A stretch of DNA of 64,000 bases, from contig JAVIAB010000041.1 in NCBI GenBank assembly GCA_032433765.1, positions 80,872,428-80,936,427 on the forward strand. Direction: 5' to 3'. Origin of the DNA: Megaustenia siamemsis (lineage: Eukaryota > Mollusca > Gastropoda > Stylommatophora > Ariophantidae). Of this stretch, positions 10,785-23,444 are shown piece after piece. The notes beneath the pieces are model-generated. The model was not told the origin of the DNA and did not search any database. It worked only from the letters and a program-made list of their open reading frames with translations. Positions within the stretch are counted from its first letter, which is position 1. The number at the start of each line of letters is the position of its first letter. The translations under genes and the position numbers were made by a program.

Positions 10785-12497
10785 ATGTCATCTCCATTGT
10801 TCCTAAGATAAACTTATCCTTGCTTCATTCTCAATGTCATCTCCATTGTTCCTAAGATAAACTTATCCTTGCTTCATTCTCAATGTCATCTCCATTGTTC
10901 CTAAGATAAACTTCTCCTTGCTTCATTCTCAATGTCACCTCCATTGTTCCTAAGATAAACTTATCCTTGCTTCATTCTCAATGTCAGCTCCATTGTTTCT
11001 AAGATAAACTTATCCTTGCTTCATTCTCAATGTCATCTCCATTGTTCCTAAGATAAACTTATCCTTGCTTCATTCTCAATGTCAGCTCCATTGTTCCTAA
11101 GATAAACTTATCCTTGCTTCAGTCTCAATTTCAGCTCCATTGTTCCTAAGATAAACTTATCCTTGCTTCATTCTCAATGTCAGCTCCATTGTTCCTAAGA
11201 TAAACTTATCCTTGCTTCAGTCTCAATGTCAGCTCCATTGTTCCTAAGATAAACTTATCCTTGCTTCATTCTCAATGTCATCTCCATTGTTCCTAAGATA
11301 AACTTCTCCTTGCTTCATTCTCAATGTCACCTCCATTGTTCCTAAGATAAACTTATCCTTGCTTCATTCTCAATGTCAGCTCCATTGTTCCTAAGATAAA
11401 CTTATCCTTGCTTCATTCTCAATGTCAGCTCCATTGTTCCTAAGATAAACTTCTCCTTGCTTCATTCTCAATGTCAGCTCCATTGTTCCTAAGATAAACT
11501 TATCCTTGCTTCATTCTCAATGTCAGCTCCATTGTTCCTAAGATAAACTTCTCCTTGCTTCATTCTCAATGTCATCTCCATTGTTCCTATGATAAACTTA
11601 TCCTTGCTTCATTCTCAATTTCAGCTCCATTGTTCCTAAGATAAACTTATCCTTGCTTCATTCTCAATGTCATCTCCATTGTTCCTAAGATAAACTTATC
11701 CTTGCTTCATTCTCAATGTCATCTCCATTGTTCCTAAGATAAACTTATCCTTGCTTCATTCTCAATGTCATCTCCATTGTTCCTAAGATAAACTTATCCT
11801 TGCTTCATTCTCAATGTCATCTCCATTGTTCCTAAGATAAACTTATCCTTGCTTCATTCTCAATGTCAGCTCCATTGTTCCTAAGATAAACATATCCTTG
11901 CTTCATTCTCAATGTCATCTCCATTGTTCCTAAGATAAACTTCTCCTTGCTTCATTCTCAATGTCAGCTCCATTGTTCCTAAGATAAACTTATCCTTGCT
12001 TCATTCTCAATGTCAGCTCCATTGTTCCTATGATAAACTTATCCTTGCTTCATTCTCAATGTCATCTCCATTGTTCCTAAGATAAACTTATCCTTGCTTC
12101 ATTCTCAATGTCAGCTCCATTGTTCCTAAGATAAACTTCTCCTTGCTTCATTCTCAATGTCAGCTCCATTGTTCCTAAGATAAACTTATCCTTGCTTCAT
12201 TCTCAATGTCATCTCCATTGTTCCTAAGATAAACTTATCCTTGCTTCATTCTCAATGTCATCTCCATTGTTCCTAAGATAAACTTATCCTTGCTTCATTC
12301 TCAATGTCAGCTCCATTGTTCCTAAGATAAACATATCCTTGCTTCATTCTCAATGTCATCTCCATTGTTCCTAAGATAAACTTCTCCTTGCTTCATTCTC
12401 AATGTCAGCTCCATTGTTCCTAAGATAAACTTATCCTTGCTTCATTCTCAATGTCAGCTCCATTGTTCCTAAGATAAACTTATCCTTGCTTCATTTT
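10785..12497 (+). repeat. 49-bp minisatellite in a gene 1 intron
   Basis: About 35 units of 49 bp contain ATGTCA(T/G)CTCCATTGTTCC, TAAGATAAACTTATCC and TTGCTTCATTCTCA. The main variants are TCATCTCC versus TCAGCTCC and TTATCC versus TTCTCC. Confidence 0.97.
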
Positions 12498-12569
12498 GTC
12501 AAGGTCTGTCTAGGCTTTGCTCTCTCACACACATCCCTTAACTCCTGTAGATTGTTGTGGACACACTGC

Positions 12570-14430
12570 TGTAGTCACTCACAACCTGCCCCTCACAGCT
12601 TCCTTGCAATGTTATATTAATAAGTCATGATGGTAGGGACATACAGCTGTAGTCACAACTTGCCCCTCACAGCCTTCCTATGATGCTATCTTAGCCATCC
12701 CTGGATGGAAACATGCATGTAGTCCCTCACAACTTGTCCCTCACAGCTTCCCTATGATGTTATAATAGCTACCCCTGGATGGAAACATGCATGTAGTCCC
12801 TCACAACTTTTCCCTCACAGCTTCCCTATTATGTTATAATAGCTACCCCTTGATGGAAACATGTATGTAGCCCCTCACAACTTGCCCCTCACAGCTTCCC
12901 TATGATGTTATAATAGCTACCCCTGGATGGAAACATGCATGTAGCCCCTCACAACTTGCCCCCTCACAACTTGTCACTCACAGCTTCCCTATGATGCTAT
13001 CTTAGCCATCCCTGGATGGAAACATGCATGTCGCCCCTCACAACTTACCCCTCACAGCTTCCCTATGATGTTATAATAGCTACTCCTGGATGGAAACATG
13101 CATGTAGCCCCTCACAGCTTCCCTATGATGTTATCTTAGCTCTCCCTGGATGGAAACATGCATGTAGCCCCTCACAACTTGCCCCTCACAGCTTCCCTAT
13201 GATGTTATCTTAGCCAACCTTGGATGGATACACGTATGTAGCCCCTCACTACTTGCCCCTCACAGCTTCCCTATGATGTAATCTTAGCCATCCCTGGATG
13301 GATACACGTATGTAGCCCCTCACTACTTGCCCCTCACAGCTTCCCTATGATGTTATCTTAGCAACCTTGGATGGATACACGTATGTAGCCCCTCACTACT
13401 TGCCCCTCACAGCTTCCCTATGATGTTATCTTAGCTAACCTTGGATGGATACACGTATGTTGCCCCTCACTACTTGCCCCTCACAGCTTCCCTATGATGT
13501 TATCTTAGCCAACCTTGGATGGATACATGTATGTAGCCCCTCACTACTTGCCCCTCACAGCTTCTCTATGATGTTATCTTAGCTAGCCTTGGATGGATAC
13601 ACGTATGTAGCCCCTCACTACTTGCCCCTCACAGCTTCCCTATGATGTTATCTTAGCCAACCCTGGATGGATACACGTATGTAGCCCCTCACTACTTGCC
13701 CCTCACAGCTTCCCTATGATGTTATCTTAGCCAACCCTGGATGGATACACGTATGTAGCCCCTCACTACTTGCCCCTCACAGCTTCCCTATGATGTAATC
13801 TTAGCCATCCCTGGATGGAAACATGCATGTAGCCCCTCACTACTTGCCCCTCACAGCTTCCCTATGATGTTATCTTAGCCATCCCTGGATGGATCCATGC
13901 ATCTAGCCCCTCACAACTTGCCCCTCACAGCTTCCCTATGATGTTATCTTAGCCAACCTTGGATGGATCCATGCATCTAGCCCCTCACAACTTGCCCCTC
14001 ACAGCTTCCCTATGATGTTATCTTAGCCAACCTTGGATGGGTCCATGCATCTAGCCCCTCACAACTTGCCCCTCACAGCTTCCCTATGATGTTATCTTAG
14101 CCAACCTTGGATGGATACACGTATGTAGCCCCTCACAACTTGCCCCTTACAGCTTCCCTATGATGCTATCTTAGCCATCCCTGGATGGATCCATGCATCT
14201 AGCCCCTCACAACTTGCCCCTCACAGCTTCCCTATGATGTTATCTTAGCCAACCTTGGATGGATCCATGCATCTAGCCCCTCACAACTTGCCCCTCACAG
14301 CTTCCCTATTATGTTATCTTAACCAACCTTGGATGGATCCATGCATGTAGCCCCTCACTGCTTGCCCCTCACAGCTTCCCTATGATGTTATCTTAGCCAT
14401 CCCTGGATGAATACATGCATGTAGTCACTC
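12570..14430 (+). repeat. 74-bp minisatellite in a gene 1 intron
   Basis: About 25 units, mostly 74 bp, contain CCCCTCACAGCTTCCCTATG, ATGTTATCTTAGCCAACC and TTGGATGGATACACGTATGT. The left part carries GGATGGAAACATGCATG variants, the middle GGATGGATACACGTATG and the right GGATGGATCCATGCATC, so the variants form blocks. Confidence 0.95.
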
Positions 14431-14689
14431 ACTGGACATTTCCCCAGTTGCTGCTAGATTTATAATTGTGTTATTATCTCTTTATTTCATGTAGATTTAA
14501 ATAGTTACTGATTTTAAATTACTTTTGTGGCAACATTCTGGGCATTTTTTGTTGACTTTTGGTGCTAGAGTTTTAATACTTGAATGGTTACATTCTATCT
14601 GAAACTTTCTCTTCTCAATTTGGACATTTTGAGTGTCAATGACAGTGTCCTGTTTTTTTGTGTTTTGATCTTTTTGAGAATCAGATTAA

Positions 14690-15090
14690 TATGAATTGGA
14701 GGCGAAGGCGCGCCCCCCAGCACCAGAGCTGGAAGTCGTCAGTGACTCATAACTGATGACTTGCGCCAGGATCGGTGAACCAGAACCATCCAGACCCTGC
14801 TACACCTCTCCGCGGTGCCTCCAGAAACAGACTAACCTGTCTAGTCTGGCCAAGCGAGCAGGGATCGAAGTGGGAAGACGAACCCGGTACACAAAAAAGC
14901 GTCGGCTGAAATCGGATGTGTTGGGCCGAAAGGCGCAGATATCACAGTGTTACACTGCAAACTGCAACACAACGTAACTACGTCCACTTAACGTCCTTTT
15001 AAGGGCGGATGACGAGGAGGAAGTCTACGGTTCGTATCCGTTAGAATACCTCAAATCATCGGATGAACGCATCATCATCATATGAATTAA
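14690..15090 (+). mobile_element. Dispersed repeat family, plus-strand copy with a CATCATCAT tail (LINE 3' end-like)
   Basis: A 73-codon open frame (14756-14977) ends in CNTT. It is followed by TTTTAAGGGCGGATGACG and a terminal CATCATCATCAT, a simple-repeat tail typical of LINE 3' ends. Copies are at 6020-6300 and 27050-27215 (minus) and 59055-59640 (plus). In the last, the frame LAKQVGIIERRQPG aligns with LAKRAGIEVGRRTR here, suggesting shared coding sequence. Confidence 0.65.
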
Positions 15091-15164
15091 GCTTTTTTCT
15101 GCTTGTCTTAATAAGAATATGGGAGTGATTGGAGAGCACTAGTTTGGTAAGGAAAGGTTTCATA

Positions 15165-16530
15165 TTTTGTTATCATGGGTTCATTCATTGTTATCAAGGG
15201 TTCATGTCCTGTTATCATGGGTTCATGTCATGTTATCATGGGTTCATGTCTTGTTATCAAGGGTTCACGTATTGTTATCAAGGGCTCATGTCTTGTTATC
15301 AAGGGTTCACGTATTGTTATCAAGGGCTCATGTCTTGTTATCAAGGGTTCACGTATTGTTATCAAGGGTTCACGTATTGTTATCAAGGGCTCATGTCTTG
15401 CTATCAAGGGTTCACGTATTGTTATCAAGGGTTCACGTATTGTTATCAAGGGTTCACGTATTGTTATCAAGGGCTCATGTCTTGCTATCAAGGGTTCACG
15501 TATTGTTATCAAGGGTTCACGTATTGTTATCAAGGGTTCACATATTGTTATCAAGGGCTCATGTCTTGCTATCAAGGGTTCACGTATTGTTATCAAGGGT
15601 TCACGTATTGTTATCAAGGGTTCACGTATTGTTATCAAGGGTTCACGTATTGTTATCAAGGGTTCACGTATTGTTATCAAGGGTTCACGTATTGTTATCA
15701 AGGGTTCACATATTGTTATCAAGGGTTCACGTATTGTTATCAAGGGTTCACGTATTGTTATCAAGGGTTCACGTATTGTTATCAAGGGTTCACATATTGT
15801 TATAAAGGGTTCACGTATTGTTATCAAGGGTTCACGTATTGCTATCAAGGGTTCATGTATTGTTATCAAGGGTTCACGTATTGTTATCAAGGGCTCATGT
15901 CTTGTTATCAAGGGTTCACGTATTGTTATCAAGGGTTCACGTATTGTTATCAAGGGCTCATGTCTTGCTATCAAGGGTTCATGTCCTGTTATCAAGGGTT
16001 CATGTCCTGTTATCATGAGTTCATGTCCTGTTATCATAGGTTCCTGTCTTGTTATCGTGGGTTCATGTCCTGTTATCAAGGTTTCATGCCTTATCATGGA
16101 TTCATGTCTTGTTATCAAGGGGTCATGTCCTGTTATCATGGGTTCATGTCTTGTTATCAAGGGTTCATGTTTTTGTTATCCAGTGTTCATGTCTTGTTAT
16201 CAAGGGTTCATGTTTTTGTTATCCAGTGTTCATGTCTTGTTATCAAGGGTTCATGTTTTTGTTATCCAGGGTTCATGTCTTGTTATCCAGGGTTCATGCC
16301 TTGTTATCATTGGTTCATGTCTTGTTATCAAGGGCTCATGTCCTGTTATTATGGATTCATGTCTTGTTATTAAGAGTTCATGTCTTGTTATCAAGGGTTC
16401 ATGTCGTGTTATCAAGGGTTCATGTCTTGTTATCAAGGGTTCATGTCTTGTTATCATGGGTTCATGTCTTGTTATCATGGGTTCATGTCTTGTTATCATA
16501 GGTTCATGTCTTTTTATCATGATTCTTGTA
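15165..16530 (+). repeat. 21-bp minisatellite ending near a splice acceptor
   Basis: About 64 units of 21 bp, core TTATCAAGGGTTCACGTATT, with CACGTATT, CATGTCTT and CATGTCCT variants. The array ends about 28 bp before exon C at 16559. Since 21 is divisible by 3 the array is open in several frames on both strands; these are not genes. Confidence 0.98.
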
Positions 16531-16558
16531 CCACACTTTTTTCTGTTTTATTCATCAG

Positions 16559-16615
16559 GTTACAGTAGATGCCCTAGATCTTTCTGTTAGAGTCAAGCAG
16601 GAGATGCACTATGAG
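16559..16615 (+). CDS. Gene 1 exon C, VKQE microexon
   Basis: This 57-bp exon (19 codons, phase 0 at both ends) has acceptor ttctgttttattcatcag and donor gtaggt, both good matches to consensus. It reads VTVDALDLSVRVKQEMHYE. RVKQE is the third hydrophobic-K-x-E motif in three consecutive exons, after EVKQE in exon A and VKQEPEDE in exon B. The following intron is only 187 bp. No domain is recognised. Confidence 0.68.
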
Positions 16616-16802
16616 GTAGGTACACATTTTCGATTGAGTCCATTTATATATATATATATGCCTGTATCTGTGTCCTATCTTTGTGATGTGTTATTATATA
16701 GCTGACATGCTTCAGAAATTGTTAGACAATTACATCTGTGTTTGTCAACAAATGATCTCTGGGTTGTTGTATAACTTGAACTGTGTTCATTTTTTTGTTC
16801 AG

Positions 16803-16932
16803 GAGTTCAACGAGGCACATGATGATGTTGAGGTAGATGATGGTGCTGAGGACCTTGCAGTGTACCCTGTCAGAACAACATTACAGGGCGAGGACATGTC
16901 CTCTTCATTCCTAGCTGACTACAAGTGCCAGT
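16803..16932 (+). CDS. Gene 1 exon D, acidic segment leading into the zinc knuckle
   Basis: Acceptor tttttttgttcag and donor gtatgt are both strong. The exon reads EFNEAHDDVEVDDGAEDLAV, then YPVRTTLQGED and FLADYKCQ, and ends with the first base (T) of a split codon completed by AC in exon E to give tyrosine. The segment from YPVR to the knuckle parallels the stretch in PRDM9 between the end of the SSXRD motif and the zinc knuckle, where a YSLRERK-like sequence precedes acidic residues and YC. That is recalled family resemblance, not an alignment. It is acidic and likely unstructured at its N-terminal half. Confidence 0.75.
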
Positions 16933-17049
16933 GTATGTTACTTTCTTCAGCTCTTGTTTATGATATCCGTCATCTAACTTATCGCTCTCAATACTTCAAC
17001 AATGAAAATATGTCCCTTCTTTAACAAACTAGTGAACACCTAAGCAAAC

Positions 17050-19520
17050 TGCCTTTACTTGAACCATGCTGTTTACTTGAACCATGCTGTTTACGTGAAC
17101 CATCCTGTTTACTTGAACCATGCTGTTTACTTGAACCATGCTGGCCTACATAAACCATGCTGTTTACTTGAACCATGCTGTTTACTTGAACCATGCTGGC
17201 CTACATAAACCATGCTGTTTACTTGAACCATGCTGTGAACCGTGCCGGCCTACATGTACCATGCTGGTCTACATGAACCATGCTGGTCTACATGAACCAT
17301 GCTGTTTACTTGAACCGTGCTGGTCTACATGAACCATGCTGTTTACTTGAACCATGCTGGTCTACATGAACCATGCTGTTTACTTGAACCATGCTGTGAA
17401 CCGTGCCGGCCTACATGTACCATGCTGGTCTACATGAACCATGCTGGTCTACATGAACCATGCTGTTTACTTGAACCATGCTGGTCTACATGAACCATGC
17501 TGTTTACTTGAACCATGCTGGTCTACATGAACCATGCTGGTCTACATGAACCATGCTGGCCTACATGAACCATGCTGGTCTACATGAACCATGCTGTTTA
17601 CTTGAACCATGCTGGCCTACATGAACCATGCTGTTTACTTGAACCATGCTGGTCTACATGAACCATGCTGGTCTACATGAACCATGCTGGTCTACATGAA
17701 CAATGCTGGTCTACATGAACCATGCTGGTCTACACAAACCATGCTGTTTACTTGAACCGTGCTGGTCTACATGAACCATGCTGGTCTACATGAACCATGC
17801 TGGTCTAGATGTACCATGCTGGTCTACATGTACCATGCTGTTTACTTGAACCGTGCTGGTCTACATGAACCGTGCTGGTCTACATGAACCATGCTGGTCT
17901 AGATGTACCATGCTGGTCTACATGTACCATGCTGTTTACTTGAACCATGCTGGTCTACATGAACCGTGCTGGTCTACATGAACCGTGCCGGCCTACATGA
18001 ACCATGCTGTTTACTTGAACCGTGCTGGTCTACATGAACCGTGCTGGTCTACATGAACCGTGCCGGCCTACATGTACCATGCTGGTCTACATGAACCATG
18101 CTGGTTTACTTGAACCGTGCTGGTCTACATGTACCATGCTGGTCTACATGAACCATGCTGGTCTAGATGTACCATGCTGGTCTACATGAACCATGCTGGT
18201 CTACATGAACCATGCTGGTCTACATGAACCATGCTGGTCTAGATGTACCATGCTGGTCTACATGTACCATGCTGGTCTAGATGTACCATGCTGGTCTACA
18301 TGTACCATGCTGGTCTAGATGTACCATGCTGGTCTAGATGTACCATGCTGGTCTACATGTACCATGCTGGTCTGGTTGTACCATGCTGTTCTACATGTAC
18401 CATGCTGGTCTAGATGTACCATGCTGGTCTAGATGTACCATGCTGGTCTGGTTGTACCATGCTGGTCTAGATGTACCATGCTGGTCTAGATGTACCATGC
18501 TGGTCTAGATGTACCATGCTGGTCTAGATGTACCATGCTGGTCTGGTTGTACCATGCTGGTCTAGATGTACCATGCTGGTCTAGATGTACCATGCTGGTC
18601 TAGATGTACCATGCTGGTCTAGATGTACCATGCTGGTCTAGATGTACCATGCTGGTCTAGATGTACCATGCTGGTCTACATGTACCATGCTGGTCTAGAT
18701 GTACCATGCTGGTCTAGATGTACCATGCTGGTCTACATGTACCATGCTGGTCTACATGTACCATGCTGGTCTAGATGTACCATGCTGGTCTAGATGTACC
18801 ATGCTGGTCTAGATGTACCATGCTGGTCTAGATGTACCATGCTGGTCTAGATGTACCATGCTGGTCTAGATGTACCATGCTGGTCTAGATGTACCATGCT
18901 GGTCTAGATGTACCATGCTGGTCTGGTTGTACCATGCTGGTCTAGATGTACCATGCTGGTCTGGTTGTACCATGCTGGTCTAGATGTACCATGCTGGTCT
19001 AGATGTACCATGCTGGTCTAGATGTACCATGCTGGTCTAGATGTACCATGCTGGTCTAGATGTACCATGCTGGTCTGGTTGTACCATGCTGGTCTAGATG
19101 TACCATGCTGGTCTAGATGTACCATGCTGGTCTAGATGTACCATGCTGGTCTAGATGTACCATGCTGGTCTGGTTGTACCATGCTGGTCTAGATGTACCA
19201 TGCTGGTCTAGATGTACCATGCTGGTCTAGATGTACCATGCTGGTCTAGATGTACCATGCTGGTCTACATGTACCATGCTGGTCTGGTTGTACCATGCTG
19301 GTCTAGATGTACCATGCTGGTCTAGATGTACCATGCTGGTCTAGATGTACCATGCTGGTCTAGATGTACCATGCTGGTCTAGATGTACCATGCTGGTCTG
19401 GTTGTACCATGCTGGTCTAGATGTACCATGCTGGTCTAGATGTACCATGCTGGTCTACATGTACCATGCTGGTCTACATGTACCATGCTCGTCTAGATGT
19501 ACCATGCTGGTCTAGATGTA
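17050..19520 (+). repeat. 19-bp minisatellite with a variant gradient
   Basis: About 130 units of 18-19 bp. The left end is rich in CCATGCTGTTTACTTGAA, the middle in CCATGCTGGTCTACATGAA and the right in CCATGCTGGTCTAGATGTA, with scattered GGTTGTA variants to the right. It lies in the 4.2-kb intron between exons D and E. Confidence 0.97.
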
Positions 19521-19724
19521 TAAATGAATAGCAGATCTTATTGTTGAACAAGTAGGTCACAGCTGTTTACCATTTCAGCTGTGTTTATTATTTCTGGTCT
19601 GTTGGTTTCTAATCATTTGACCTCTATACTTGGTAAGTCAGGCTGCCAGTTTGGATCTACACAATGTTCTCACGATTGTTCTTCAATTATTTGTTCCATA
19701 AGGGCGTATGTCACTTATTGCTCT

Positions 19725-21030
19725 AGTTCTAACATTAAACTTGTCTGTTGTTCTAGTCCCTACATTAAACTTGTCTGTTGTTCTAGTCCCTACATTAAAC
19801 TTGTCTGTTGTTCTAGTCCCTATATTAAACTTATCTGTTGCTCTAGTCCCTACATTAAACTTGTCCTTTGCTCTAGTCCCTATATTAAACTTGTCTGTTG
19901 CTCTAGTCCCTACATTAAACTTGTCTGTTCTTCTAGTCCCTACATTAAACTTGTCTGTTGCTCTAGTCCCTACATTAAACTTATCTGTTGCTCTAGTCCC
20001 TACATTAAACTTGTCTGTTGTTCTAGTCCCTACATTAAACTTATCTGTTGCTCTAGTCCCTACATTAAACTTATCTGTTGCTCTAGTCCCTACATTAAAC
20101 TTGTCTGTTGTTCTAGTCCCTACATTAAACTTGTCTGTTGCTCTAGTCCCTACATTAAACTTATCTGTTGCTCTAGTCCCTACATTAAACTTATCTGTTG
20201 CTCTAGTCCCTACATTAAACTTGTCTGTTGCTCTAGTCCCTACATTAAACTTATCTGTTGCTCTAGTCCCTACATTAAACTTGTCTGTTGCTCTAGTTCC
20301 TACATTAAACTTATCTGTTGCTCTAGTCCCTACATTAAACTTGTCTGTTGTTCTAGTTCCTACATTAAACTTGTCTGTTGTTCTAGTCCCTACATTAAAC
20401 TTGTCTGTTGCTCTAGTCCCTACATTAAATTTATCTGTTGCTCTAGTCCCTACATTAAACTTGTCTGTTGCTCTAGTTCCTACATTAAACTTATCTGTTG
20501 TTCTAATCCCTACATTAAACTTGTCTGTTGTTCTAGTCCCTACATTAAACTTGTCTGTTGTTCTAGTCCCTACATTAAACTTATCTGTTGCTCTAGTCCC
20601 TACATTAAACTTATCTGTTGCTCTAGTCCCTACATTAAACTTATCTGTTGCTCTAGTCCCTATATTAAACTTATCTGTTGCTCTAGTCCCTACATTAAAC
20701 TTGTCTGTTGTTCTAGTCGCTACATTAAACTTGTCTGTTGTTCTAGTCCCTACATTAAACTTGTCCTTTGCTCTAGTCCCTATATTAAACTTATCTGTTG
20801 CTCTAGTCCCTATATTAAACTTATCTGTTGCTCTAGTCCCTACATTAAACTTGTCTGTTGCTCTAGTCCCTATATTAAACTTATCTGTTGCTCTAGTCCC
20901 TACATTAAACTTGTCTGTTGTTCTAGTCCCTACATTAAACTTATCTGTTGTTCTAGTCCCTACATTAAACTTGTCTGTTGTTCTAGTCCCTACATTAAAC
21001 TTATCTGTTGTTCTAGTCCCTACGTTAAAT
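19725..21030 (+). repeat. 30-bp minisatellite, left array (family M30)
   Basis: About 44 head-to-tail units of exactly 30 bp: CTCTAGTCCCTACATTAAAC followed by TT(G/A)TCTGTTG. Variation is confined to a few positions (GCTCTAG/GTTCTAG, TTGTC/TTATC). It ends about 105 bp before exon E. It is open in several frames because the period is a multiple of 3, with no sign of coding use. Confidence 0.98.
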
Positions 21031-21135
21031 AATTACTTATTGCTTCATTACTTATCCTTTACCCCAAATAAAATTAAATGAAAATGGCGACAATTTGTAC
21101 CAGCTTTTATAATGAACTGCTTTGTTTGTGTCCAG

Positions 21136-21212
21136 ACTGTGAAGAGTGCAAAATGAGCTATGTCGGATGTTGTCCTGTACATGAACCTGCCATCTATGTG
21201 GATAACGCTGAG
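21136..21212 (+). CDS. PRDM9-like: Gene 1 exon E, PRDM9-type zinc knuckle
   Basis: This 77-bp exon (acceptor tttgtttgtgtccag, donor gtaatg) completes the split tyrosine codon from exon D and ends in phase 0. It reads YCEECKMSYVGCCPVHEPAI then YVDNAE. The spacing C-x2-C-x7-C-x2-H and the residues around it (YC, VHEP, an acidic YVDNAE) match the zinc knuckle that sits just before the PR/SET domain in PRDM9, PRDM7 and PRDM11. In those proteins a PR/SET domain (histone H3 methyltransferase in PRDM9) follows immediately; I see none before the zinc-finger exon 14.7 kb downstream. The exon lies in a 220-bp island between two blocks of the same 30-bp minisatellite. A PRDM11-like or SET-less paralogue are alternatives. 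Confidence 0.78.
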
Positions 21213-21249
21213 GTAATGTTCCACAACCCTGTGATGGGTACATGTTTTA

Positions 21250-23440
21250 ACTACTACCTACATTAAACTTATCTGTTGTTCTAGTCCCTACATTAAACTT
21301 GTCTGTTGTTCTAGTCCCTACATTAAACTTGTCTGTTGTTCTAGTTCCTACATTAAACTTGTCTGTTGCTCTAGTTCCTGCATTAAACTTATCTGTTGCT
21401 CTAGTTCCTGCATTAAACTTATCTGTTGCTCTAGTTCCTACATTAAACTTGTCTGTTGTTCTAGTCCCTACATTAAACTTGTCTGTTGCTCTAGTTCCTA
21501 CATTAAACTTATCTGTTGCTCTAGTTCCTGCATTAAACTTGTCTGTTGCTCTAGTTCCTGCATTAAACTTATCTGTTGCTCTAGTTCCTGCATTAAACTT
21601 ATCTGTTGCTCTAGTTCCTGCATTAAACTTGTCTGTTGCTCTAGTTCCTACATTAAACTTATCTGTTGCTCTAGTTCCTGCATTAAACTTGTCTGTTGCT
21701 CTAGTTCCTACATTAAACTTATCTGTTGCTCTAGTTCCTGCATTAAACTTGTCTGTTGCTCTAGTTCCTGCATTAAACTTGTCTGTTGCTCTAGTTCCTA
21801 CATTAAACTTATCTGTTGCTCTAGTTCCTGCATTAAACTTGTCTGTTGCTCTAGTCCCTACATTAAACTTATCTGTTGCTCTAGTTCCTGCATTAAACTT
21901 ATCTGTTGCTCTAGTTCCTGCATTAAACTTGTCTGTTGCTCTAGTTCCTGCATTAAACTTATCTGTTGCTCTAGTTCCTGCATTAAACTTGTCTGTTGCT
22001 CTAGTTCCAACATTAAACTTGTCTGTTGCTCTAGTTCCTGCATTAAACTTATCTGTTGCTCTAGTTCCAACATTAAACTTATCTGTTGCTCTAGTTCCTG
22101 CATTAAACTTATCTGTTGCTCTAGTTCCAACATTAAACTTGTCTGTTGCTCTAGTCCCTACATTAAACTTGTCTGTTCTAGTCCCTACATTAAACTTGTC
22201 TGTTGCTCTAGTCCCTACATTAAACTTCTCTGTTGCTCTAGTCCCTACATTAAACTTATCTGTTGCTCTAGTCCCTACATTAAACTTATCTGTTGCTCTA
22301 GTCCCTACATTAAACTTATCTGTTGCTCTAGTCCCAACATTAAACTTATCTGTTGCTCTAGTCCCAACATTAAACTTATCTGTTGCTCTAGTCCCAACAT
22401 TAAACTTATCTGTTGCTCTAGTCCCTACATTAAACTTGTCTGTTGCTCTAGTTCCTGCATTAAACTTGTCTGTTGCTCTAGTTCCTGCATTAAACTTATC
22501 TGTTGCTCTAGTTCCTGCATTAAACTTATCTGTTGCTCTAGTTCCTGCATTAAACTTGTCTGTTGCTCTAGTTCCTGCATTAAACTTATCTGTTGCTCTA
22601 GTTCCTGCATTAAACTTATCTGTTGCTCTAGTTCCTGCATTAAACTTGTCTGTTGCTCTAGTTCCTGCATTAAACTTATCTGTTGCTCTAGTTCCTGCAT
22701 TAAACTTGTCTGTTGCTCTAGTCCCTACATTAAACTTATCTGTTGCTCTAGTCCCTACATTAAACTTATCTGTTGCTCTAGTTCCTGCATTAAACTTGTC
22801 TGTTGCTCTAGTTCCTACATTAAACTTGTCTGTTGCTCTAGTTCCTGCATTAAACTTATCTGTTGCGCTAGTCCCTACATTAAACTTATCTGTTGCTCTA
22901 GTCCCTACATTAAACTTATCTTTTTCTCTAGTTCCTGCATTAAACTTATCTGTTGCTCTAGCCCCTACATTAAACTTATCTGTTGCTCTAGTCCCTACAT
23001 TAAACTTATCTGTTGCTCTAGTTCCAACATTAAACTTGTCTGTTGCTCTAGTCCCAACAGTAAACTTATCTGTTGCTCTAGTTCCAACATTAAACTTGTC
23101 TGTTGCTCTAGTCCCAACAGTAAACTTATCTGTTGCTCTAGTTCCAACATTAAACTTGTCTGTTTCTCTAGTTCCAACATTAAACTTGTCTGTTGCTCTA
23201 GTCCCAACATTAAACTTATCTGTTGCTCTAGTCCAACATTAAACTTATCTGTTGCTCTAGTCCCAACATTAAACTTATCTGTTGCTCTAGTCCCAACATT
23301 AAACTTATCTGTTGCTCTAGTTCCAACATTAAACTTTTCTGTTGCTCTAGTTCCAAAATTAAACTTATCTGTTGCTCTAGTTCCAACATTAAACTTCTCT
23401 GTTGCTCTAGTCCCAACAGTAAACTTATATGTTGCTCTAG
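21250..23440 (+). repeat. 30-bp minisatellite, right array (family M30)
   Basis: About 73 units of the 30-bp family resume 38 bp after exon E. Here the TTCCTGCATTAAAC and TCCCAACATTAAAC variants dominate, unlike the TCCCTAC form in the left array. One unit near 22170 lacks 3 bp. Confidence 0.98.
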
Positions 23441-23444
23441 TCCT

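Noticed and set aside
15129..16590. Long repetitive open frames on both strands (for example repeated YQGFTYC, VIKGSRI, EPLITIR)
   Set aside because: They follow from a 21-bp stop-free monomer; several frames are open at once and nothing favours one.
19581..23242. Frames of 450-650 codons repeating LSVALVPTLN or LVCCSSPYIK
   Set aside because: 30-bp satellite open in several frames; a real exon with splice sites lies within and uses neither.
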